The notes under the pieces were generated by a model that was not told where the DNA came from, searched no databases, and was given only the letters and a program-made list of their open reading frames with translations. From NCBI GenBank assembly GCA_023333565.1, contig JAJKFH010002862.1, forward strand, positions 62,001 to 126,000: 64,000 bases of DNA, given 5' to 3'. Every line of letters begins with the position of its first letter. Within the stretch, counting starts at the first letter, position 1. Below, one piece after another: positions 15,401-25,695 of this stretch. The stretch is from Puffinus mauretanicus. Lineage: Eukaryota; Chordata; Aves; Procellariiformes; Procellariidae. The position numbers and the translations under genes are program-made.

Positions 15401-16263
15401 TACTGTACATCAGAATAAGCTCTGCTTATTTGGATGGTAGGCACAAGTCTTGGCCTCTTAGTAAGCGTGACTTTTAAAGAGAGGAACCCTGGCGTGACCC
15501 ATATGGGCCTGTAGGAGACATAAGCAACACAAGCGAAGGTCTCCAGAGCAGATCTTCTCCCTGTCACTGACTTAGCACGAAGCTGTGCCATCCCCAACAG
15601 CTCCAGCTGAAGTGACACTGATCTTGAACACTCAGCAATGACTCACACATCAAGAGAAAAGTCGTCTCAGGACTCAGGGCGCTGCAATGGAGACTAAAAC
15701 AAAAGGTTAAACTCAAGGTTGTGAGAATTCAGCACAATCTCAAGGAAACCCAAAATCACATGTGCCCCAAATGACCAGCATTGCACAAGAGCGAGCGCAA
15801 TCTGAAATGTGGTGTATCCCAGGTACAGTGTCTCTGCACATCTGTAAATCAGCGGTACAGGCCACACCAGGTATCTTGCACATACCTGCTTTGTGTGACC
15901 TTGTTGCGCACACGCAGTGAGTGCTCTCCCAAACTTCCAATGACAGAAAAAAGGGCAAGCACAGCAGAAGTCTCAGAAAACCTGTCGCCCACATGCTCTT
16001 CATACTGTGCAATGGCTTTCAAAGCAGAATATGGGCAATCCCATCTTATCTGGGATGCCTAGCAAGTCTGATTTTTTCCAAGTGTAGTTTAAATATTTCA
16101 TGTTCAACAACTTCCCAGCAATTCTGTGCTATGACAATGAGTGAAGGCAATCTGAACTGAGCAAAGACTGAACGGGCAATTTAAATATCTGCCTATAAGG
16201 TGTTCCTCCTGCCCCCACGCAGACCCGCACTTTACAGCGGGGGAGAGAGATTTTCCAAACTCA

Positions 16264-16282
16264 GGAAGGAAGGAAGGAAGGG
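16264..16282. repeat. (GGAA)n microsatellite
   Basis: Four and a half GGAA units lie about 250 bases left of the CR1 fragment at 16531. GGAA is also the ETS core, but no regulatory role is indicated. Confidence 0.75.
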
Positions 16283-16530
16283 GAGAGGCTTTCAAGGGAA
16301 GATACATCAGCTCCTGTACCTTAGCTCCAAGGCTAGTTGGGAGAACAGGCATCCTCCCTGGGGTGCGTGCGTGTGTGTTTTTTGTTTTGGCTGATGTTTT
16401 GTTTTCCTGGGTTCTACTTAAATAGAAGCCTGGAAGCATTTAAATTATACTTCTTTGGGGAATGATTACCTCCTTTCTATCACACTCGTATCTGTCACAC
16501 AAACCACCAGCAAGATGGAATTTTTCTCTT

Positions 16531-17200
16531 GCCCAGAGGAAAAGGACCTGGGGGTGCTGGTTGACAGCCGGCTGAACATGAGCCGGCAGTGTGCCCAGGT
16601 GGCCAAGAAGGCCAACGGCATCCTGGCCTGTATCAGAAATAGTGTGGTCAGCAGGAGCAGGGAGGTGATCGTGCCCCTGTAACTGGTGAGGCCGCACCTC
16701 GAATCCTGTGTTCAGTTTTGGGCCCCTCACGACAAGAAGGACATGGAGGTGCTGGAGCGTGTCCAGAGGAGGGCAACGAAGCTGGTGAAGGGCCTGGAGC
16801 ACAAGTCTTATGAGGAGCGGCTGAGGGAACTGGGGTTGTTTAGTCTGGAGAAGGGAGGGGAGACCTCATCGCGCTCTACAACTACCTGAAAGGAGGCTGT
16901 AGCGAGGTGGGGGTTGGTCTCTTCTCCCAAGTAACAAGCGATAGGACGAGAGGAAATGGCCTCAAGTTGCACCCAGGGAGGTTTAGACTGGTCATTAGGA
17001 AAAATTTCTTCACTGAAAGAGTGGTCAGGCCTTGGAACAGGCTGCCCAGGGAAGTGGTGAGTCACCATCCCTGGAAGTATTTAAAAGACGTGTAGATGAG
17101 GCCCTTAGGGACATGTTTTAGTGAGCATGGTGGTGTTGGGTTGACGGTTGGACTTGATGATCTTAGCGGTCTTTTCCAACCTTAATGATTCTATGATTCT
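16531..17200 (+). mobile_element. CR1 LINE fragment (5'-truncated, 3' end intact)
   Basis: About 670 bases match the 3' part of the CR1 copy at 36137-38906, starting in the reverse-transcriptase C-terminal region ([20 protein letters not shown]) and running through [35 protein letters not shown] and [18 protein letters not shown] to the non-coding tail. It ends with AATGATTCTATGATTCT, the CR1 octamer repeat, and has no poly-A. The frame is dead: a TAA at 16680-16682 sits where the 38 kb copy has TACTCGGCA, which fits a 6-base deletion, and a deletion near 16850 (EKGGET instead of EKRRLRGD) shifts the frame. It lies in CCBE1 intron 2, antisense to the gene. The left edge is an ordinary 5' truncation. 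Confidence 0.95.
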
Positions 17201-20200
17201 TTTTATGTCTATATTCACTTTTTTTCTGCCTGTTCCATGCCCTTGGTTTTTTTTTCTTTCTCTTCCTTGCTGCTCCGTATCTTTATCCTTCCATTCCTGC
17301 CTTTTCTGTCTTGCCTATTATGACTGCAATCAGTAAAGAACAACCCAGCTCAACGGGTCTCTATCACAATGGGAGCAGTAATACAAGTATTAATAACGTC
17401 CTGCTGTTAGCAAGAGAGATTGCAATCACTTTTTTAAGGACAAAACAGCCTGACCTTAGGGAGCATATACAATACTTAGGATAATTACAAAAGTCACATT
17501 CCCTTTGGCGGCCTATTTTTATTACATATTTCGTATCAGCCACGGGAGGCCCTGGGGCTACTATTTTGTTTGTCTGGAGTCTCTGAGCTAGACAACATAC
17601 CCGGGAAAGTCAGTTCATATTTAACCTTATATTCTGTAGATTAAAACCATAATGCAATGCACCTGGATTTCATTATCGATCAAACCACCAAGGAGGGCAC
17701 TTATCATAAAGCTCTTGGCTTGCCAGTTTTAAAATTCTCCAAACTGCTTTGATGTGAACATCAAAAACTTCTGGACTACACGAACAACCATTTGCCAGAC
17801 TTCATCCTTTAATTGTAGCACATCCTACCTCAGTGCACCACTCACAGTAGTTATGCAATGTTCTGAAAGATCGTTAATTATATTGGTTCATTTTGGAGTG
17901 AACTGGCTGTACAGAGGAGAGACTGCACATTAAACCCGCAGCAGCACCACATTTTGCTGCACAAAGCTTTGCTCCAGCCAGTAGCATCCAGATCTGCTGA
18001 GATCTGAAGTGTCCCTAACCTCACTGAAATTCAGTAAGAATTAGGATCCTTAGCCTTAGCACCTGAGACAGCAAAGTGACCCAGAAAGTCACGGCTGCCC
18101 AAATGTGGTATGGAAACCTACAGACACGTGTGTGGCATTGATGTTACTCTTATCTGGCAGATATTCATGATGTGTCTCAGTAACTGAGCAATCTGTTCCC
18201 TTGGCAATCATGGCAAAGGAAACCAAATCAAATTAAGGACTGACTGCAATCAGAACCATGATGCTTAAAAGTGCTACTTTCAAAGCAGTAGTGAGAAAAA
18301 AATTCTAGGAAAGCTGGAAAAAATGTCTTAGCATCATTGTAGCGTACACTGTTTTGTAAAAAAGTAGTGTACTGAAGCAAAATTTTATTTATTCATATGT
18401 ACGAAAGTCTACCTGTGATGACAATTTCCAGGAAGATTTTTTTAAATGTATGTATAAAACAGACAACAAAAACTTTTTAACTAGGGGAACACTTATATTT
18501 GTTGCATCTCTTCATAAACACCGTGCTAGTGAACAAATTAGTAGAATTAGTACCAGCGAGACTTGGAGAGCAGCACTCCTTCCACCGATGTGCCACATGG
18601 CAGAGCTGCTGAACACATCATTTTCATGATGATGGTTTGATACGGAGTTCAGTAAGTTCTGACACTCCTCATTTTCAATCCGATCACCAAGCAGCATTGC
18701 TGCAGCTCTTTTCAGTAGCGCCCACAGTCTACATGGGCATGTTGCAGATGCTGATGCTACCCTGAGTGATGCACAGGGTTAGCAGCTCGTGGCATTTCAG
18801 CACTGAACTACGTGCAAAAGAAGAATTGTTAGTTTATTGAAACATAAAGAAACTCTTTTGGCAGATGTGGAATTACAGCTGTTGTATATGTTTAGTTTTC
18901 TAAAACCAAAACAAAATTCGAAATCATATCCTCTCTTAAATTTTCAGCAAAACTCCACCATGGAGTGCATTTCCCTGCAAGATAACTAGAGATTAAGCAG
19001 TACTTTGCTCTAATCAGATACATTTCTTGTTTTTCTTGTTGTAATATATCAGTTGGGGCTCTTTCAATTCTATTAAAACTGAAACGGTCAGCAAAACTTC
19101 AGAGAGGAAACACAACAGCAGCAATAAAAAAGAAATCTCTAAAAAGAAAAGTCAGAAGATAAGATGACAAAATGTCATCCTTGCTTACTCCAGCTGAAAG
19201 CTTCAAAATTGTATACAGCAATTTTTTTCCTGTTGGAAAGCTCTGCAACATGCTCATCAAGTATCTGGGAACGAGGAATTGCATATGGTCCCCAAGGGCG
19301 TATTAGTGAAAGTGCTGCTCTTTGTGAAACAGCTACAATCCAACTTACTTGCAATTACTTTTATCTTTTAAGAATGTGCAAAATGATACAGTCTATAAAA
19401 ATAGTAGGCTCCACCAGCAATATCAGCATTCAAGAGAGTAAAAAGAAATGCTTTTTAAGGCATGCAATCTCTGGTTAGCATCAGAATTAAGTAGGATGTA
19501 AGTCTACACACATTCTCTTCTGCAATACATTTGAATTGTCTTTTTGTTATGAAGCATAGAGCAATGTTTCACAGCAAAATTTAAAACCTGAAACGTAGGG
19601 AGGGCCTCTGTAAAATACTTGTAGCTGCTAATTATCAGATGAAGAAGCTGACAACCTACAGTGAAACGTGTTCATCCTATTTAGAAGACGTTTTGCTTGC
19701 AAAATGCTACCAAAAAAGCTACTGATTAAGTTCTAAGCCAAGATTTAAGCCCCATAATACGAGGCTTATTTGCAGATATAACATGTAAAGATTTGCCCCA
19801 TCTTTACAAAGATTTTACCATCATTAGCTGGGACTATTCTGCCAAGCATTCTTACTCTAAACCTCCTACTCCCTGCTGGTCCTGCAGAAGGAAGGAGCAG
19901 GAGCAGCCTCCATCACTACACACACAGAATTAGGATATGTTCCTTGAGGAACTTGCACACTTCATTTTCAGCAAAAAATGCAGGAAATAGAGAGTGCTCA
20001 CCGTGATGTCAGAGGAAGATGGATAATTTCTCTCACCAGGTCAATAGTCTATTTATTTAAAGAAATCAGTTTCATCAACTAATTTAGTCAATTTTGTGTG
20101 CAAGTGGAGAGGGAATGAGACTAACAGTTTCAGCTGAATAAAAGAAAAAAAAAAAACTTTCCTTTGCCCATGAAAGCAATGGCTAAACTGTTCTTCCAGG

Positions 20201-23200
20201 CTACGCAGATCCAGGTTCAAATCTTCATCTGCCTGATTCACACATGCTGGTTTCCTTAATTTAGCCCTTTATTTTTATCAAAAAATTCTGAAAAGGAGAA
20301 AACTATTTCTTTCAAGTCAATTTACAACAATATTTAAGTGTCTAGTAGATAAAGAGATTTGCACAGTCAGGGGATACAAATATTCTCATTTTCCCATCTG
20401 TTTCATGCTTGAATCTTCCTACAACTGGCGCTGGGCAAACAGCTTCCCACTAGCAAATGTTTCTGTTAAGTCCGTATATTGTCTTTCTGAATCATTTTCA
20501 CTACACTTTCTGAATTTTAACTGAATATAGTATTTAGCTCTCCTAATATACAACAGTTAATTAGGTGATCAAGTTTTGCTGGTTTTTAAAAAGGAAGCAA
20601 CTCCAATTAATAAATTGTACCAGATTAGACGGTAATCTAAGATTAGATTAGATGTCGAGCCTCCTGAACTTGGAAGTGACGTGACCACTACCGTCCCCTC
20701 ATGGGAACACAACTACACGGTCAGGATAAAGCAAGGGGATGCCTATTCCAGATGCTGCTTTTCCTTCTGGACCACAGAAACAAAGTACAATAGCACTGTT
20801 TAAAATGAGAATGAATGAACAAGACTGCTCCTAAGATGTACAAAGTAAATTGTCACATACAAGTGATAACACACGGAAGCACTGAAGAAAACTGCAGCAA
20901 CATTCATGTAATTTAACATGCCAACAAATTGTTTAAAAATGTATTTGAGAGTGAAACAGGTTAACATTACATTCAAATAGCTGGAGAAGACAGTAACGTG
21001 ATTGGGGCCTCTTATTCTCATGCTGCCCAAATTTCATCAAATTTGATGAATTTTGCATACAGTAGGAATTCAAAGTCTTACTGGAATACATTATCAACAA
21101 ATCCGCAGAACTTATTCTCTGTACCTGCATGATGGGGCCATTAGTACCGGGTACTTTGTGCAGTTACATACAAGAGTTTAAATGAGATTTGCACTGAAAA
21201 GATATGGTACAAGCTCCCACTGCTTTTTGCATCTGTTCCTCTGTACTCTTATGAAAATAAATACAAAGAACATCTAAAAAAATACAAATAAAACTAAGCC
21301 AAGGGCCAGACTGCACACATTCAGAAAGGAAAAATACATCTAATTATGTACAAGGTTGCTATGACCACAGGGAAAAATGCCAATATATTCGCAGTGCTTG
21401 GCCCCGCTTTTGGCTTGGCCCTCCATTTGGCTCATCTTTATTCATGAGTAAATCTGGTTAAAAAAAAATTTTCAAGAAATATTTTTTGTGATGAAAAGAT
21501 GCTATTTTTATTGAAGTGCTCTGCAAACATGCTGATTTTCATGAAAAATTCCAGCAGGAGGAATAAAAGGATGAAATTGCTTTCAGTCAAGAATTTATGC
21601 TTTGGAAAACTAATTTTGCTCAGGAATTTTGACATCTGACTTCAAATGTATTTCTTTTTTTATTTAACTAATTGCACAGCAGATCATTAGTAGTGGTGAA
21701 TGTTGCCTTATGCCTGACATGTTACGACATGAGATAAATTTTGTGTCAGTTGGTTTAATTTCTGCACAAAAGGTACTTTAACTTAGAAATTAGGTGTGTA
21801 TGCAAATAGGAAATAGCAGCTGACATTAACTATCCTTTTAAACTACCTCTAACATTGTATATAAATTACTATATTATTCGTAACTATTGTCATTATGAAA
21901 TACTGTGAAAAAACTGTCTAGGAAGATAAAAAATGAAATTTTGTAAGAATAAATATTAGAACACCAAAATCAAGTTTCCCAGAAACACGGAGTGAAAGTT
22001 CCCTAAAGCCACAACTGAGTTTTTGTCCAGCTGAAGTTTTTTAAATGTCTGCTGTCGTGACAGATGTGAAAACTGAATCCTAATGTACCTGAATGTCCTA
22101 CGAAACAAAACCCACCTTGAGGCACCACAGGATTAGTCAACACTTGCAAGTTTCCTGTCATCTTGTTAACAGCCTCAACCTCAAAATATTAATGAATCTT
22201 AAATTAAAACGTGTTCTGCCAAGGTTAATGCCATGTGCCTGCTAGAAGCACACCTTGCCACCAGGAGCAGCAGGGATGCTGCTCTTCCCCTAAGGTTCAC
22301 CATCACGGGTGGGTGATGCTGCTGGTCTGCGTCAGAGCGTGGCACACCCGAGGGGCAGGACCAGCAGCACAGGTATGTCCTCTGCGCAGAGCTGCTCTGC
22401 TGAGCTGCACGCCTCCGTTTCAGAGATGCTGCCCTGCTCTTGTGCATATAGACATCACGCAAGAGAGCTCACAGGGTGGGGGATGGAGCCCTCCTCACCA
22501 GAGTACAGGTTAGACCTTGAAAACACATGATTACATGGAAATGGATTTTTTCTTTTTTAAAGCAAGGCAGCCCTAGCAGTCATAGATATAGAAAAGATTT
22601 GAAAACATGAACCAAGATAACCTAGAGTACAATGCAGCGATTTGGAAATGCTCATTCACAGTCTGTGCTGGTTTGGGATGGTGAATACTGCTTGGGATTG
22701 TGCAGGGGGAGAGTTCAGGAGGGAGGGAGGGCTCGGCACAACCGGCACAAAGGTCAGAAATACCTCAGCAAGGATGAAAGAAAGTACAAGTGGGACTTGG
22801 CAGCCAGACAGAGTCCTGCTTTCTTTGCATGGTGGCCCACAGCAGCCAGTGGAGTCTGTGAAGTCCTCATCCACTACACACAAAGCAGACCCACTTTGCT
22901 CAGATGGATTTTGGGACATGCAGTAACTAGCAGGATGGCCCTGTGTGCGCTGCTTTATGCAGCTCCTGCTCTGGCTTTTTCCTGCAGTAACCCTGCTCAG
23001 CACAATCTTGTTCACCCCAGTGCTGTGCTCCCAAACCAGAGAAACGTTGCAGGTTCAACCAAGTACTCTTCTTCCCTGCAAAACCTACACACTGCCTCTC
23101 TCCAAAAAGTGCTGCGTGCTGCTGCGTGCTACAGAGCTGCTTGTAAGCGGGCTCTGCCTCACCTTCACAGGGAGAGGAGAAAGAAGGTAAGGGAAGCAGG

Positions 23201-24402
23201 GAAAGGTGGTCTCCAATCCCCGCAGAGCCCTTTCCAGGGGCTGTAAGGATGCTAACGCTGCTGAGAACTGGGCAGCGGCGTGACACCTTCCCAGGTGGCT
23301 GTGGCTGCTGGAGAGCATGAACCAGCACCGAGCACGTGAGCAAGGCACAACACTGCTGCACTGTGCGCCTGCAGCTCTCTGGTATTTATGCCAAACAGAA
23401 AACGCTCTGGGAAGAAATGGATGATCTCTGTAACACTTTTCACAGGCATCACTGTGCATTATCGTGTTTTTGGTATACATAAGGGGCTCCCTGGCACGTG
23501 CACACATACACACACAGGCAGAGCACAGTCATCTTCACAAAGTAACCTCTCACAGGAAGCAGTTTTTGTAGATGGAATACCTCATCTGTGGGGATGAGAC
23601 TAATCAGTGGACATCACTAAAGGGATACGTGTGTGCTCGTACTTTGTGTATATTTCTCCAAAAGCACATCTACTATGAAGTCTTCTGGACATTTGTCATC
23701 ATTAAAACAGCTTTAAAATTCTTCTAAAAAACAGACGATGTTTCTCAAATACACAGCTGAAAAATGAAAACTCAGGGTTGGATTCATCTTACTTAATTTG
23801 AGAGGCCTCTGCCGAAGTCTCCCCAGAGCTAGTTGCTGAAGAAGTTACTCATTCTGAGGGTATGATTCATCTACCTAAATGTAAACGTCTTTCGGGTGGC
23901 ATGAATCCAGTTGATCGCACTGATTACCCTGCAACTGATGCAGCTGTAGCTCCGATGCACTCTGAGACATCCAGGTCAGAAGAAGCCTCTCTCGCTGTAT
24001 CAATGACTGACAGCCAGGATATGGCAACCAAAACCACACGCACCCTCTCCAGCGATGCCCCTGAGGTGACAATTGCCACGACTTATTAAAACCTTTCACT
24101 TGGGCAACAGTGGGACTTGCCAAGGGAGATGCTACACACTAGAGGGACGTGACCGAGTTATCCGCTCCCCAGAGCCTGGGGCGGTAGAAATGCCGGGGTG
24201 GGTTAATGCGGAGCAGGGGGGAGACAAACAGATGCCACTGCCGCGGCCCCCTGCGCCTGCCATCATCACGCGTGTGTCCCCCGCAGTCCCCCCCAGCGCG
24301 GCGCAACGCCTTCCCCGCGGGCAGCGAGCCCCGATCCGCGGCCACGCGTGCGTCCCGCGGCTCCGCGCTCCCCCCCCCGCCCTCCGCGGCCGCGGCGCTC
24401 AC

Positions 24403-24483
24403 CTGAAGCAGGTGGTGAGCTCGCCCGTGGGCTTCAGGCAGGGGTACCGGGTGGTGGCGATTTTGTTCTCGGAGCAAACCTCC
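24403..24483 (-). CDS. CCBE1: CCBE1 coding exon 2 (N-terminal Cys-containing segment)
   Basis: This 81-base exon lies between a CTTGCAG|G acceptor (AG at 24485-24484) and a CTTCAG|GTGAGC donor (24403/24402). Its first base completes Arg34, then 26 codons follow, then AG of the next split codon, so introns 1 and 2 are both phase 2. It encodes [17 protein letters not shown] (residues 35-51) followed by PTGELTTCF (52-60). From memory the human exon is EICSESKIATTKYPCLK then SSGELTTCY, so length is identical and differences are conservative. Cysteines fall at residues 37, 49 and 59. The segment precedes the CCKGY-type cysteine region and the calcium-binding EGF domain of the family, which are encoded by later exons outside this window. 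The gene is therefore partial here, truncated by the left window edge rather than broken. Confidence 0.93.
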
Positions 24484-24601
24484 CTGCAAGGCGGAGAGTC
24501 GGATTATTAAAAAAAGGGAGAAAAAAAGAAAAAGAAGGTGGTGGATGGCGGGGAAACGCACAGAAACAGGAGCACGGGGGTCCGCGGCCGGGGACACCCA
24601 C
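24484..24601 (-). other. CCBE1: CCBE1 intron 1 (118 bp, phase 2)
   Basis: The intron begins GTGGGT and ends CTTGCAG on the minus strand. Its 3' half holds a long T/C-rich tract (complement of about 24503-24540), and a TTTAATAAT-like sequence near 24503-24511 could serve as branch point. At 118 bp it is very short, and its 5' half is as GC-rich as the surrounding CpG island. Confidence 0.88.
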
Positions 24602-24702
24602 CTGTCGCCGTCCTGTGCCTCCTCCCGGTAGGTCCAGGCGTGCCCCAGCGCCAGGAGCAGCAGCAGCCGGAGCGGGGCCAGGCTGCCGGCCGGCCGCCCC
24701 AT
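24602..24702 (-). CDS. CCBE1: CCBE1 coding exon 1 (signal peptide and mature N-terminus)
   Basis: The exon reads leftwards from the ATG at 24702-24700 and encodes 33 codons plus two bases (AG) of the Arg34 codon. Residues 1-24 form a signal peptide: short basic start (MGRPAGS), Leu-rich core LRLLLLLALGHA at about 11-22, and likely cleavage near WT/YREE. The segment LALGHAWTYREEAQDGDR is nearly the same as the human CCBE1 N-terminus as I recall it, which is the basis of the name. The exon ends in a canonical donor, ACAG|GTGGGT, at 24602/24601. I chose this ATG because it gives the signal peptide; the human protein starts about a dozen residues earlier and the frame stays open upstream without an obvious ATG. 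The -3 base is C and +4 is G, a middling Kozak context. CCBE1 is a secreted matrix protein that, with ADAMTS3, promotes VEGF-C maturation in lymphatic development. Confidence 0.93.
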
Positions 24703-24815
24703 CGGGCCGCCTCTCCCCTGCGCGCCGCGCCGGCTCTGCCCGCCCCGGCCGGCGGCGGGGCTGCGCCGACCCGCCGCTCCTCCCGCCCCGGCGGAGGGCC
24801 GCCCCCCGCGGCCGC

Positions 24816-24932
24816 CAGATGTGCCCGCGGGGAGGGGCCGCGCCCGCCCAGATGTGCCGGCAGATGCGGCCCGGCGGCGGGGCGGGGCGCGGCGGGGCGG
24901 CGGCCAGATGTGGCGGGGTCGCGGCAGATGTG
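24816..24932. promoter_or_regulatory. Cluster of five CAGATG E-boxes (four are CAGATGTG)
   Basis: CAGATG occurs at 24816-24821, 24849-24854, 24861-24866, 24905-24910 and 24925-24930 on the plus strand, giving CATCTG when read towards the gene. All but the 24861 copy continue as CAGATGTG. They lie about 114-230 bases upstream of the CCBE1 ATG, in sequence otherwise made almost only of G and C. CANNTG is the bHLH-binding E-box and CAGATG is a known variant. Binding, and which factor, is inference. Confidence 0.6.
24879..24888 (+). promoter_or_regulatory. GC box (SP1/KLF-type site)
   Basis: The decamer GGGGCGGGGC is an exact GC box, placed between the third and fourth CAGATG motifs. Similar GGGGCGG strings follow at 24893-24900. 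GC boxes are usual in TATA-less CpG-island promoters; occupancy is not shown. Confidence 0.5.
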
Positions 24933-25584
24933 CTGTGGGGGTGAGGCGACATCAAGACCCCCCCGGTCCCCTCCCGGCGCCCCCAGCCCCAGGGAGCACG
25001 GGGAAAGGAGGGGTGCCCGCCCCAGGGTGAGTGGGGCAGAAAGCCAGGGAAAGGTCCGAAACCGTGGGGGTGATAAGCGGCTCTCGGTGCACCATCAATG
25101 ATGCTTTCCAGATTTGGCTTTATCTTAAATCTCGTTCCCAAAGGAACTGAGCAGTTCAAAGCATCTCTGCTGCGACGGTTGTTTATTCTTGTGTACGGCT
25201 GCCACTTCCCCGCCATTCATAAAAAGGGGATTAACGCCAACAGACTTTGATAAAGTAGTGCATCAGGTCTGGCCCGCTGTTCCATATTCTGTTTTCATGG
25301 TTAAACTGCCTGGGACCAGGGAAGCAAACCTGAAAAACGACGAAGCCTTTGCAAAGTGTTTGGCTGATGCATTGGCTTTGATCACCACATAACTTCCTAC
25401 AGGTATGAAAGGCTCCAGGGAAATGAGGGTGTGCAAATCAGCGTCACTAGCACTTTCACCTGTAGTATAAATAACCTTATTTTACAGCCAGAAAAATCAG
25501 AGATATGCGAGCAACAGACTGGAATTCCTCTATTAAACGAGCACATAAGTAATAAAGGTGTGTAAGAGGACTCGAGCAACCCCC

Positions 25585-25695
25585 CCTTCTACTTTTTGCT
25601 CTGCCACAGACAACATCTGAACAAGTCATTTCACTGCTCCATGCCTCAGTTTCCTCTGTCTGTAACAGGAAGACCCTAGTAGTAAAATAAATACG
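25585..25695 (+). mobile_element. CORE-SINE/MIR-like remnant
   Basis: The order TTGCTCTGCCACAGAC, AACAAGTCATTTCACTG, ATGCCTCAGTTTCCTC, CTGTAACAGGAAGA, AGTAGTAAAATAAATA parallels the central part of MIR (tctgccact, caagtcacttcacctct, gcctcagtttcctc, tctgtaaaatgggga, ataataat). MIR-type CORE-SINEs are old and shared across amniotes, so a bird copy is plausible. It lies about 900 bases upstream of the CCBE1 ATG. Confidence 0.6.

Larger units (their letters stand above)
1..24402 (-). other. CCBE1: CCBE1 intron 2, 5' part (continues beyond the left edge)
   Basis: The whole left part of the window lies downstream of the exon 2 donor. I looked on the minus strand for the next conserved CCBE1 peptide (KKCCKGYKF type) and did not recognise it, so intron 2 appears longer than 24.4 kb. 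It is mostly AT-rich, with many stop codons in every frame. It holds one clear CR1 fragment (16531-17200), one possible older CR1 piece (7540-7690) and simple repeats, listed separately. Around 22.2-24.1 kb the GC content rises towards the CpG island and longer chance-like frames appear. An unrecognised internal exon cannot be excluded by eye. Confidence 0.75.
24180..25080 (-). promoter_or_regulatory. CCBE1: CpG island promoter of CCBE1
   Basis: CpG dinucleotides are dense here and sparse on both sides. The island covers exon 1, intron 1, exon 2 and several hundred bases upstream of the ATG. No TATA box is evident, so dispersed CpG-island initiation is likely. The transcription start cannot be fixed from sequence; it should lie right of 24702, within the island. 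The GC-rich core upstream of the ATG (24710-24960) contains a GC box and a cluster of CAGATG motifs, listed separately. Edges are estimated by eye. Confidence 0.85.

Noticed and set aside
20195..20250. tRNA B-box-like GGTTCAAATC at 20215 (tRNA gene or SINE head)
   Set aside because: No matching A box or cloverleaf arms could be laid out, and no further MIR-type sequence follows clearly.
24348..25216. Long Pro/Ala/Gly/Arg-rich open frames on both strands in the CpG island (up to 260 codons)
   Set aside because: Stop codons are rare in any GC-rich sequence. The frames overlap the real CCBE1 exons in the wrong frame or strand and show no domain.
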